Positions 42,959-54,243 of a stretch of DNA of 64,000 nt are shown in pieces (the stretch's first letter is position 1; every line of letters begins with the position of its first letter). The position numbers and the translations under genes are program-made. The stretch is from Dolomedes plantarius (taxonomy: Eukaryota > Arthropoda > Arachnida > Araneae > Dolomedidae), in contig OU015499.1 of the NCBI GenBank assembly GCA_907164885.2, forward strand, positions 161,622,590 to 161,686,589. The letters are read 5' to 3'. The notes below the pieces were generated by a model. The model worked only from the letters and a program-made list of their open reading frames with translations. It ran no database searches and was not told the DNA's origin.

Positions 42959-44609
42959 TAGTTTAGAAATCCAAATAAGAAGTTTAGAATGTCTTATGGT
43001 TACCGCAGACTCATATGGCTGTTTATTGTGTCCCCTTCTACTTAAAGCAATACCAAATGGTTTAGTTCTAGAGTTTAACCGTAGAAAGAATTCAGAAAGT
43101 GAACCTTACGCCCGACCAGTGTTCGATGAGCGTAGATGAACAAAAAAAAGAATTCGTTACGTAAAGCAGACAGATGTTTTAAATGCCTACCGAAGTACCA
43201 TATTGCTTAAAAGCGTGAAAATAAAATAAAATGTTAAAATTACAATCGGAATAATCAAAGCAGTTCGGAATCGGCGTTAAGCTGTAGGTCCCGGTCAAAT
43301 GAGCCCTCGTGTAGTAAAAAATGAACATGTCTAAATACGCGTGTCATTTCAGAAGTAATGCACACTAAATAAGTTTTTTTATACCTACTTGATTTCTGAC
43401 AATTTCTCTGGACAGTCCTTCTATATACTCCCCCTCCTTCTCCAAACACAATCCTAACAACTAGGAAATTATTCATTCCTTGCTGCATGCTACTATTGTT
43501 CAGTCCTCTAATGACTCAAGTAACGGCTGAGGTAAGCCCTTCTGAGGTTGAAAAACGTTGACTGCAAATGTTTCAACAACAGTGCTATGTCCAGGCATTT
43601 CTGTATTTGCTCAGATGTCCAGCAGTGAGGATCCCACCGAGCACAAACAGTCAACTTTATATGTGATCTTTGATCTTCTACACTCACATTACCCGAGACA
43701 TCTGCAAATCCTTTTTAAAAAATTCTCACTTCAAAACAAAACATGTGAGAAAACTTTCACTGACACATAAATATTCCTATTGTCCTCAACAGCAAATGGC
43801 GAAATTTCTTTTACTGTGTCATACTGGAAGAAATGGCGCCGTCTTGTGCATTACTTTTGAATAGACCCTCTTACCTTGCAAGATCCAGTAGAGTCCATTA
43901 TTAAAAAGACGAGACTTGGTGTAACTTATGAACATTTGTCAAGCGATGAGTTCCAAATTAAAATTATACATTTCATACATAAAAATTTGAGACGATATCT
44001 AATATAGAATTATAATTAGATGCGCCATGCGTCAAATACTATTTTGGCTGCACATTTCGAAAAAATCCATGTAATAAAAGCTAAATAACTTTAAAATAAT
44101 TAAAGAGAGCCAAAAACGAAAATTAATTCAATCTCGATATGAAGCTATAAAATATTTATTTATATATTATACATATATATATACCATTTAATGAACACAG
44201 CAGATGTACACAAAAGCAGTTAAATCTTAAAAATTTAAATTTCATATTAGGCAAAAACAAAAACCAGAAGTATTGCATAAGTGACATTTCAAGACACCCA
44301 TTACGGTAGTGTAAACAGGCATGACAAAGTTTTTACTCTAATCACGTCGGTAGAACAAGTATCCCATCAAGGATCATGGGTCGATACTGATAGCGCATTG
44401 ATGTATTTAAAAATATTTACAAAACAAGAGTACTGTCAAAAAACAATAAATTCCAAAATATAATTACGTGCGACATCGCCTTGAAATAAACACCGTCAAA
44501 CCTGAGTTTGAATATAATTTTGAAGGATATTCTCTCCACGGTGGGATAAAAAATTATGCTTCATACGATCGTAGAAAGTGGGTTACATACCTGAAAGGGT
44601 AGGATGATG
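42959..44609. other. AT-rich spacer without a recognised gene (copy B)
   Basis: Counterpart of 10345-11985. A 24-bp stretch near 44100 is missing relative to copy A (11470-11500). No supported gene. Confidence 0.55.
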
Positions 44610-44890
44610 CGTTTTTAACGCCCACTGGAAAGAAATCTTTTCTCTCACAGAGTGAGGACGAAAGATTTCTCTTCTGTGTGGGTACGATTATTCTTTTTTA
44701 CATGATCGAGTTTAGAAAACCTTTTCTTACATTTAGTTCACACCAAAAGTCTTTCCTCGATGGACAAGGAGATGCATTTTAAACTTCCCTGGAAAGAACA
44801 TCTTTTGTCACGCACTGCATGCGAAATGTTTCTCCTACGTGGGTGCGATGATGTGTATTTTTAAACAACCCTTCTCAAAAAAACCTTTTT
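44610..44890 (-). pseudogene. Decayed fingers downstream of the zinc-finger stop (copy B)
   Basis: Counterpart of 11986-12274. The same frameshift that ends the reading frame is shared, so truncation predates the duplication. Confidence 0.65.
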
Positions 44891-46189
44891 TCACAAAGTA
44901 CAGGAGAAAGATTTCTCTCCTGTGTGGGTACGGAGATGTGTTCTTATATGACTCAGTCGAGAAAATTTTTTCTCACATATAGTACAGGCGAAAGGTTTCT
45001 CACCTGTGTGGGTACGGAGATGTTTTTTTAAATTATCCTGTTCAGAAAATGTTTTCTCACATACAGTGCAGGCGAAAGGCTTCTCTCCTGTGTGGGTGCG
45101 GAGATGTATTTTTAAATTACAATGTACAGCAAATTTCTCCTCACATACGGTGCAGGAGAAAGGTTTCTCTCCTGTGTGGGTACGGAGATGTATTTTTAAA
45201 TTAGAATGTACAGAAAATTTCTTCTCACATACGGTGCAGGAGAAAGGTTTCTCTCCTGTGTGGGTACGGAGATGTATTTTTAAATTACACTGCTGAGAAA
45301 ATCTTTTCTCACATACAGTGCAGGCGAAAGGTTTATCTCCTGTGTGGGTGTGAAGATGACGATTTAATTCACCCTGTGCAATAAACCTTTTCTCACATAC
45401 AGTGCAGGCGTAATGTTTCTCTCCAGCGTGGATCCGGAGATGCGTTCTTAAATGACCCTGTCGAGAAAATCTTTTCTCGCATACAGTGCAGGCGAAAGGT
45501 TTCTCTCCTGTGTGGATGCGGAGATGTGTTCTTAAAGAACCCTGTTCAGAAAATCTTTTCCCACATACCGTGCAGGCGAAAGGTTTCTCTGCTGTGTGGG
45601 TACGGAGATGTGTTCTTAAATGACCCTGACGAGAAAATCTTTTCTCACATATCGTGCAGGTGAAAGGTTTCTCTCCTGTGTGGATGAGGAGATGTGTTCT
45701 TAAATGACCCTGTTGAAAAAATCTTTTCCAACATATCGTGCAGGCGAAAGGTTTCTCTCCTGTGTGGGTGCGGAGATGTGTTTCTAGACGATTCTGTTGA
45801 GAAAATCCTTTCTCACATACCGTGCAGGCGAAAGGTTTATCTCCTCTGTGGGTGCGGTGATGTCTTATTAAATCGCTCTGTACATCAAATCTTCTCTCAC
45901 ATACAGTGCATGCGAAAAGATTCTCTACTGTGTGGGTACAGGAAGTATTATCAGCAATGTGGTAGGAATGATGCGTAGATATGGAGGCCGACTGTGAAAA
46001 TCTTCCGTCACGTAAATTACATTCAGAAATTTCCTCGGTGCGAGAAAGAATCTGTGCACTGCAACTTTTTATATTTAGACTAAATCTACATGTATTACTT
46101 GGAGGCAATTCCTCTTTTGGCTTGCATGAATGGCTTTCGTTGGAAGGCTCCTTTAGACTGGAAATGCACGACATTTCCTTTTCTGCCAT
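44891..46189 (-). CDS. C2H2 zinc-finger protein with 12 fingers (copy B)
   Basis: 432 residues from the ATG at 46189 (GCCATGG context). The frame is open further upstream through the (TA)n tract, but that extension is clearly not protein-like. The N-terminal 90 residues are about 95% identical to copy A. Contact residues (-1,2,3,6) for fingers 1-12: VSDR, QNRT, QGHT, RGHT, EGST, RGHT, AGER, QCNI, VSNI, VCNI, EDNK, RSHT. Relative to copy A, the fingers 4-6 block is one finger shorter and two further fingers differ in contact positions. Finger 3 has Trp in place of Gly after its second Cys. Expected role: nuclear DNA binding, target unknown. Confidence 0.85.
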   Translation of the reverse strand: MAEKEMSCISSLKEPSNESHSCKPKEELPPSNTCRFSLNIKSCSAQILSRTEEISECNLRDGRFSQSASISTHHSYHIADNTSCTHTVENLFACTVCERRFDVQSDLIRHHRTHRGDKPFACTVCEKGFSQQNRLETHLRTHTGEKPFACTICWKRFFQQGHLRTHLLIHTGEKPFTCTICEKRFSRQGHLRTHLRTHTAEKPFACTVCGKRFSEQGSLRTHLRIHTGEKPFACTVCEKRFSRQGHLRTHLRIHAGEKHYACTVCEKRFIAQGELNRHLHTHTGDKPFACTVCEKRFSQQCNLKIHLRTHTGEKPFSCTVCEKKFSVHSNLKIHLRTHTGEKPFSCTVCEEKFAVHCNLKIHLRTHTGEKPFACTVCEKTFSEQDNLKKHLRTHTGEKPFACTICEKKFSRLSHIRTHLRTHTGEKSFSCTL

Positions 46190-46327
46190 GGCGACGTTTC
46201 TGTACACGATGATCAGAAAACTAACTGCTAGGAATAAGTTGAACTTCAAAACTTTGGACACCTCAAATATTCTAGTATCGCATCGTACAATCTGTACAGA
46301 GCACCTGTAAAAACAGGAGAAAGAAAT

Positions 46328-46329
<2 letters not shown>

Positions 46330-46383
<54 letters not shown>

Positions 46384-46393
46384 GTATATATAT
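46330..46393. repeat. (TA)n microsatellite (copy B)
   Basis: About 64 bp with two GTATATG-type interruptions near the end, against only 24 bp at 13796-13819 in copy A. Confidence 0.9.
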
Positions 46394-46398
46394 AAAAT

Positions 46399-46777
46399 TT
46401 TTGCACGCCAATGTTCCATAAATGGAACATCAAAGTTCGGAGAAAAATACTATTCTTATTGCTCTAAAAAATTATTAGGTCGATTTATAAAAACGAAAGT
46501 ATGGATTGATTTTTTGGCATCGAGGTTACGTTAATAAAATAAATAGTGTCTAGAGGGAAACTGTAATTTAAGCTTTTTTCTAATTTTCTAATTAATTAAC
46601 AAAGTTCAAAAATTCATATAAAATTCAAAATTTATCAAATGTTTTTATAAATGTGAGTAATTAAAAACGATCATTTTCTTGGTAGAACATAAGTTATGAC
46701 AAAAAGGATTAAATTGTGTTACTATTAGGCAAGAAATTTGCTTGTTCCAGAAATGGAACATTGGCGTGCAAAGGGTA
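46399..46777. mobile_element. piggyBac-like MITE (copy B)
   Basis: Counterpart of 13826-14203 with the same TTTGCACGCCAATGTTCCAT ends and palindromes. Confidence 0.65.
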
Positions 46778-47004
46778 ATTTTTTTAACATCATAAAGTTT
46801 TATTGATTACAGTGCATAGAAATACTGATAAAATTTTTTCGAATTATCGAGAGGTTTTAGTAAGCGTCGACGAAAGATGTTTATTACATTGATCTACTTT
46901 CGATTCCTCTGCTCTCCCTGTTTCACAAACACACGTTCTATGACGGATGTGAAGTGAATTACTCATAGCTGCCCCTGAAAAACGTTTTTGTTGATAAACT
47001 CGTT

Positions 47005-47060
47005 TGGAAATTATTGGAAATTATTGGAAATTATTGGAAATTATTTGGAAATTATTGGAA
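47005..47060 (+). repeat. 10-bp minisatellite TTGGAAATTA, expanded in copy B
   Basis: Five to six tandem units of TTGGAAATTA (one unit has an extra T). Copy A has a single unit at about 14458-14468 in the same place. Confidence 0.92.
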
Positions 47061-47171
47061 AACGTTATACGGAGTTTTTATTCTTTTCCTTTGCTCTGCG
47101 AATTTCTTCCGCTAGGAAGGATACTTCACACTAATTAGATTCAAAATCATTTCGGACTATAGAAGAGGCAC

Positions 47172-47280
47172 TGACAGTGCAGGCGAAAGACATCTCTCCT
47201 GTGAGGTCTGGAGATGACTTTTTAATTCACCCTCTACAATAAATCTTTTCTCACATACAGTGCAGGCGAAAGGTTTCACT
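47172..47280 (-). pseudogene. Isolated C2H2 finger fragment (copy B)
   Basis: Counterpart of 14578-14698; same broken frame, adjacent to the truncated piggyBac. Confidence 0.65.
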
Positions 47281-48738
47281 GTTTGTGAAACTTTTTTCAC
47301 ATCTAATGATTATTTTTCACATTATCTAATGATTCTGAGAAAAAAGAATGTATTGATATTTGTCAACTGCCTCCACAAGAAAGTGGATGTTTAACAGATG
47401 AGGAAGATATAAATGAGGATATCTTGGGACCTGTCCTACCAGTAGATGCTTGTGGTCAAGTCGAAATATCTATAAAAATAGATGTTAATGGAATATCTAA
47501 TGAAGACGGATTTGATCCTGAAGTGCCTTCAACTTCAAAGGGAAGACCGAATTTGAGGCAAAAACTAAAGTTAAAAGAGAAAAAATATTCTACATCGCTG
47601 GGAAAAAATGAAAGTTTTAAAAAAATCCTAAAAACTGATAGCACTGAGAATATTTCTGAAATGTGTCCTAAGTTGGTTACCTTAACTCCAGTTGAAATAT
47701 TTCACAAGTTCAGACAAATAGAATATCTATTGCATTTATCAAATATCTTGGATCCTCTTGGATATAGAGTTATGTTAGAGGATCTATCCAGTGTTGAAAA
47801 TACAGAAAAGCATGAAATTTTCTTTGACAACTCTCATTACATAAGCTCTTTACTGAGTTGTCTGAAAAAGGTTTCAAAGGAATTGGCACGATACCGGAAA
47901 TTTGGACAGGAATATGTCCTCCCAGATCACCAAATAAAGCCTCAAAATGGCAAAGAGGAAATTTTTGGTACTGAAGTGACGGTCAATATTGAATATGCCG
48001 CTGGAAAGATAGTAATATAGCACCCAATTATTCAACATATGGGCCTATCAGTAAAACCAAGCGATTCTGTCGAGCACAAAAATAGAGAACTGATGTTTCA
48101 CAGCCAAATCTGATAAAAACTTATAGTCAGGGAATGGGAGGTGCGGATTTGCGAGACAGACTTCTTGGATCATATTGACATTATGTTTAGAAGCAATAAA
48201 TGGTATTGGAATCTATTTAACAATGGTCTAAACATGGCTGTCACTGCTAGATGAATTTTGCATTTACATTTCCACAAAGGTACAACAGCAGAGCAATCAA
48301 ATCTCAATTTTCGGAGACAAGTAACTTCGTGTTTCCTTCGCATGAAACCGAAAATCCACTCTATTCCTAGACCTCGCACACAGTACTCTGAATCTTTCAA
48401 TCAGGTGCACATGATCTTGTGCCAGCTATTTTTCTCCTATATCCGGCTATTATTCTGCTTAACTTGTGTTATTTCTGAATAACGTTTAGAAATTTACTTA
48501 CAACTACTAAAAAATTGTGTACAGAAACTGAGATTTGAATTTAAATGTCGTTAACCATATTTTATAAACCAATGTGAAAAAACTAAGTGTTTCCCGCCAA
48601 TGTTCCATTTCTGGAACATGTTATAAATCGTATACAATTTTTTAAACTTATTCATAGTTCTTATGTTTGAGTTTTAATGTGATTTTTATCAATAAATATT
48701 TTGTGTTAACGTTCGATCATAGTGCGGCGTGTAAAAGG
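47281..48738 (+). pseudogene. Second piggyBac transposase relic (copy B)
   Basis: Counterpart of 14701-16064 but with a longer open frame (47424-48020, 198 codons) because the copy A stop codon is sense here. LTPVEIFHKF, EYLLHLSN and IFFDNSHY blocks are present. The C-terminal KWYWNLFNN block follows near 48195 in another frame. About 65 bp near 48575-48640 carrying the GCCAATGTTCCATTTCTGGA motif is missing from copy A. It ends at TTAA 48739-48742. Confidence 0.8.
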
Positions 48739-48742
48739 TTAA

Positions 48743-49474
48743 CACACCTCTTTTGTCGTATTTTTCACGTGAAATCGATAGCAATATATAAAAGTTTGTG
48801 CTAAGAAATAATATATCTATAAACTAAGATGTTCTAAATTATGTTCCAGTCTAATTAAATTACGGATCATTTTAAATTTATTGTAATTAGGGCACCAGGT
48901 TCCTTAGCTATCGTCATTCTTTTGTCCTGGTAGATCATAATAACGTGCTGAGATTTCATGTTTCGATTTGTAGGACTCTCCACAAAACTACTGCTATCGG
49001 CCCGATCAATAAAAGATAAGGAATATTAATATTTTTGCCCCTTATATTTAGTTTAGATGTCTGGAAGTCATAATAATTTCATCGTTAATTATTAAGTTTA
49101 ATGCTCCGAGAAATTCCAGAGATTAACATTTGACGAAAAACCTTGGTTGCCAAGAGATTAAAAGTTTATAAATCTAATAAAATGTGTAAAATCATTACAG
49201 GAAATAACAAAGAATACCTGGCTTATGGGTTTGTTAAGGCACAATTCTTTCGATTGTAGTTTGATGGTTACAGATATTTTTCACCACAATATCTCCACAT
49301 TTTAATCTGTATGTTGCATATATAATGCATTAGAATTGACAATAGCATAACTTCTTCAAATTTCTTTCCTTTCATTTACTGTGCAATAGTGCTTTTATGC
49401 GATTCCTCATATAATGTGAATGAAACATTTCAAAACAGTTATCTGTGGACCTCTTGTAGTCTATGAGATACAAG
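48743..49474. other. AT-rich spacer (copy B)
   Basis: Counterpart of 16069-16805. Nothing recognised. Confidence 0.5.
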
Positions 49475-51044
49475 TCAGGAATACACGGCTGATAAGGTCT
49501 TCTCCAGACCATCACCTTTTAAATACTGTATTACGAGATCGCAAACACGGAATAAAAATTCTAAACAAAATAAATCCACGCAGTTTTGATGCGATACTCC
49601 TAAAAATTACTTGTGAGAACAATTTTATATTTCATAGAAATATTAATTCAGAACTGCTTAAAGAAGTTTTACCCCTGTTGGTTTTCCCGCAATTTATCTT
49701 GTAATTTTTTTTTTTGAACTCTCCAGGTAGTAAATAAAATATGCCGAATGAATGTGGGGAGTGACTTTAATCTCAACCTGTAACATACTGATTAGACACA
49801 GCTCGGTATTATAGTGAAAAAACAATTTCATAGCCGTCACAGGAAAATAAAATTACGTATACACACTTCAGTACAAAAATAATTACATTACATATCTGTC
49901 CAACTAAAATTTCGGCTGAATTTCGATACTCGTACCGATGCGTGAAGTGTGGCAATAAAAATTTTATCGCGGTGACCTCGGACTTTAAGGTAACCGTACT
50001 TCCACGTTTCATGACGTGCGGGGGGGGGGGGGGGGGTTTGTTTATGAACGGTATTAGTTCGTACCGAAATGTCTTTACCGATCCGTAATAAATGATTAAT
50101 GCATTGATAGATATTGCTTTACCGCATTATTTGTACTTTTCAAAGATCTTTTCCCCATTGAATTCTTTTTTCAGAATAAAAAAAAGTTTTTAAATGGTAG
50201 TGCTGGGTGATTTCTGCTAATTTAAAGTGTCAGATAATCAAAGAAATTTTTGAAAAAAATTAGTATTTTTTTATATATATTTCTATATTTCAAAAATATC
50301 GGTATATGATATTTTGTTAATTTTTACGTTTTATATTATAATTTTTTTTTAAATTTATTATATTTTTCGGGGGTGGTGCATGTGTTTAAATTTATGTAAG
50401 GATTTTTAACTAAAGTTCAATTTTTCTAAAACATTATGCTTTTGGATTTTGGCATTTTTATAAAACATTGCAAACAATTTTATGTATCCTGGTTCCGGCA
50501 CGTCTTCCTCATTTGTCACGAATTTTTAAAACTTTCACTTTCTTGAGGGATGGATATTCAATGGTTATGCAAGCTTTTATATTAAATTTTATTCTTATGA
50601 ATGCTCATTTATGCATTTCTATGGAAAAAAAGTCTTTATTTTCCACTGTATTCACATGGATGTTGGGCCAAAGAGTCCTTAACAAAGTCTATGACTAAAG
50701 AATAATTCTAGCGATTTATGACATTCTTTGAGATTGGGTAACCGTAAACATTTTTTTAATTTTGAATTGCATACATCCACTAAGCTAGCTATGTAAGCAC
50801 AACTGGGGACTTAATACTACGTAGTAAATGTACAAGAAATAAATGATCTATTTCTATAAAAATGTATTATAAAAATGATCTATACCTTTAAAAATGTACA
50901 CAGGGACCAAAAATGTGAATTGACTGATATTATCTTTTAAATACTCTTCAAACTTGTTGTTGATAATAATAAAATAGTTTTACTATAAATCTAAAAAGCT
51001 AAGAGATAAAATTAAAAACTAAGAATAATTAGAATCAGATTGAT
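49475..51044. other. Copy B-specific segment of unknown nature
   Basis: After about 25 bases that still align with copy A near 17084, this segment of about 1.5 kb has no counterpart there. It contains an 18-20-nt G-run at 50018-50037, several T-rich tracts and short frames with no family signature. Terminal repeats were not identified, so I cannot say whether it was inserted here or deleted from copy A. Confidence 0.45.
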
Positions 51045-52254
51045 TACCTTGAATTACCTTTCTACTGGATAATAAAATAAAATGATAGTGTGATTCAGAG
51101 AATATTGGAAAACCAATTTGTTCTTACAGTATAAGGTAATCTCATAACATTTTTTATTTTTTGTATCAAGTCAAATGATTTCCTAATAGACTGGAAATAT
51201 TTAGGTCAGAACTCTACAATACAGTTCAGCACTACATGAAATCAGATGAAGATTAAGCTATACCTATTATAACACTTCTTGGTTAGAGAAAATCACACCA
51301 TCCTCCTCATAAACAATGAGATAAAAAAATCAATAAATCCTTTTTCATGATAGACTATGAAATATTTTATTCTTCAGTCATAAATGTCATATGCACTGAG
51401 AGAAACTGTAAAAGTGTAATACCATATTTAACAAAACAGTGATTAAAGAAACATATGCACATAGTATACAAAACAGTAATACTACCACAAATTAAATTTT
51501 TTTAAGGATAAGTAAATACAAAAAACATAATCTACAGTCAGATAAAATTTCCTACAAGATGAAATTTAAATTGTATAGTTCATATACAAACATGGTTATG
51601 GTCTTTTTATAAATTACTTCCCATCAAACTATTTTTTCTTTCCTGGGATATGAAAAAGTAATTTTTCTGTATTTTGTACACGTAAGCTCAGGTGAGGATA
51701 ATAGCAAAACATTTATTGTCTTTATTTCCAGCAAATGTGACAAAAAGAAAAAGATATTGCCTAACAAACAAGTAATTGATACTTTCAAAATAAATTCTAC
51801 GCCAAAATTCTTTTACATAAATCCCATTGGAGCATCAAATATTTACACACTGCTACAAGGCAGTCAACAATAATGGATTTTTGAACTTATATCAGAATGC
51901 AAAAAATCAGAAAACTCAAAATATCTGGGGTATAGGGTTTGGATTAGGAGCATTTGGATCTTTTAAAACCCATTTCTTGAGGTAGAGAGTTACAATCTAG
52001 AGCATTTGTGATTGGATTACAGAGTACAAGAGAGAGAGAGAATTTAAAGCAATTTTATTCAAATTTCATTAATTTTGTGTACAAACTTCGTTTTCTTTAA
52101 AATATTTTAATAAAATTCAGAGCCACTTTCAGGTTTCTCAACAAAATAATCACTTAGAAGTAGATCAGGAAATATACAGGGGTAAAATGCGGTACAAAAA
52201 ATTGCCACATGCCACCATGAATATGCCAACATAAATTTGTAATATTTAATTTGT
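51045..52254. other. AT-rich spacer with decayed exon-like piece (copy B)
   Basis: Counterpart of 17146-17420 and 18321-19230, without the Helitron-like insertion. The piece matching the 18690-18959 frame lies at about 51730-52000 and carries an in-frame TAA near 51870 and an altered acceptor (TTTATTTCCAG). Confidence 0.5.
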
Positions 52255-52436
52255 GAACTCCACTGCACATACACCTATGAATACAAAGAACACATTCTGC
52301 CCATTTTCAATTACAATGCTTAGGACATGTTAGATTTTCAAGAAGGAACTAGACATTATTCGGAATTATCTGATTTCCCAAGAAATTATTACTTTTTTTT
52401 CCCTCTTGGTTTTTAACATCTTGGATACCTCCTGTC

Positions 52437-53540
52437 AGTGCCAACTCTACATAGAGGCAAAATAGGCAGAACCTGGGGCCTTGCGTGGCTGAAACGAATG
52501 AAAGTACATATTTACATGCATATTTTTGTTATGAGTTTAAATGACATCTGAGAGTGAAAGAAAAAGCTTTTATATGCTAATGAATTAAATTGAATTATTC
52601 CTCGTTTTAGTAGTAGCATGGTATGATATATTGGCAAAAATTAACTTCATAAGTAAGCTATGGCAAAGAGAGTACATGGAGCTGCTTTCTGCTATAAAAC
52701 ACTTTGTACAGTTTATCACTTGGATAGAAGAATGCAGAAACAGTCGGATGGTGTCAGCAATGATCATAGGAAACAACATTGCTGAAGGACTTATAGTTTT
52801 AAAAGAATTTAAGGAAATTCAGAGGAGAGAAAAAATTAAACATTTTTAGTACAAAATACCTAGATGACAGAAGTGAAAATTCAAAAGACATGATCAAAAC
52901 AGTGTATTTTTAGATGATTATTGACATTTCAGAGGACTGTACTTCAAGGTTTTGAGGTGAAGAAATATGAACAAAATTTTAGGTTTATTCATGACATAAA
53001 TCAGTTAAAGGAAAAACCTGAAGAAATTCTCCATAGTTGCCAGCAACTTCAGGAAGTTTTTACAGTGTGAAGTCAGGGAAAATTTTACTCTGTTATGCTA
53101 GCAGAACAGCTTTACCAAGAACTGAAGATCTTTAGAAGAACTATACCTACAGACTTAAAAGTTTGTGCCAATCTAAAGTACATGATTGAGAAAAGTATTG
53201 ACCGTGTTCATCCAAAAATCTATGTGGTTATAATTATCTTGACTATTCCAGTATCTGTAGCTAGTGCTGAACAATTGTTCTCGGAAAAGTTAATCAAAAC
53301 CTATTTGAGATCCACCAAGTATGAAGAAAGGTTGTCTTCCCTTGCAATATTGTCAATTGCATGATACGTTACTTCAAAATTGGTCTTTCCCACAATTATT
53401 GATGATTTTAAGGCTGCTAATAGAAGAAAAGTTGTTTAGTAAATTCCAGGTAAATTCATTAGTTTTCTATGCTATTAAGTTATAAATGTATTGTAATTTT
53501 TATTTCATAAAAATAAATTTATACTAGAATAATTATTCTA
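52437..53540 (+). pseudogene. ZMYM1-like hAT fragment (copy B only at this site)
   Basis: A hAT-type end, CAGTGCCAACTCTACATAGA, at 52437 opens the element. Coding remnants follow on the plus strand, including a frame at 53095-53364 with LTIPVSVASAEQLFSEKLIK and LSSLAILSIA, the C-terminal dimerisation region of hAT transposases. Stops are frequent upstream. The related fragment in copy A is not at the matching place but inside the Merlin element at 23100-23636. Confidence 0.7.
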
Positions 53541-54243
53541 TTGTATAATCAATATCTAACTAAATTGAGGCACAACAGTCCCAATGTGGACCAAGGCCTG
53601 TGGTGCTAATCTCCACTTTGGTTTGAGGGGCCATACAGCATATGTCTCGGTAAGGTAGTACGAATATTGTACTTCAGACATCTTTTCTAACAACAGACTT
53701 GGTGAATCAGATATCATTGTATTCAAAGTACAAAGAAATGCGGTGGCTAGGTCATAAATTTTTTTCAGGGTAAAAAGTTATTGATTATTCTTGTAGCAAG
53801 TAAAGAACAGTTATCTTCCCCTGCATTTTCACTGCTATGCAAGTAAGACATATTTACATGCCTTGCAGTGTATAGCTTCTGTACAGAAGAAACTGAAGAA
53901 TCGAAAGGAGAAAATTCCAAAATTGGCACTTTTGAGTTAAATCTAAATACAACACCATGAATATAGTACTGCAAGTTCTCTTGTGAAAAGAGGCCTGCGA
54001 ATTTTAAAAGTTTCTGAAAAACTCCTTTAAATGGTTGAATGGTTTAATAGAGCTAAATACCTGCTGAAACTTCAGTTACCAAAAAATGATTCGGTGAGAT
54101 AACATGCAAAGTGAAAGATACAAAATACCCACAATTTTTCTGATGAAAAGATTTACATGTCTAAACCAAGATAACTAGTCAAGTGTTCTCTTTATAAAAT
54201 TTTAAGAAGTCTGTGAAACCAAACTCACAACAGTCCACCACAG
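53541..54243. other. Copy B-specific spacer, no gene
   Basis: Continuation of the roughly 2-kb segment missing from copy A. Includes GGCACAACAGTCCCAATGTG-type sequence at about 53569, which looks like part of a dispersed repeat. No frame supported. Confidence 0.4.

Larger units (their letters stand above)
46190..47171. other. Upstream flank of the zinc-finger gene (copy B)
   Basis: Contains the (TA)n tract at 46330-46393, the piggyBac MITE at 46399-46777 and the minisatellite at 47005-47060. No gene recognised. Confidence 0.5.

Noticed and set aside
46330..46411. Extended N-terminus of the copy B zinc-finger protein through Tyr-Ile repeats
   Set aside because: It is translation of a (TA)n microsatellite; copy A lacks it and the internal ATG has a better context.
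49809..50012. Short frames in the copy B-specific segment as a gene
   Set aside because: No domain, no conservation in copy A and low-complexity composition.
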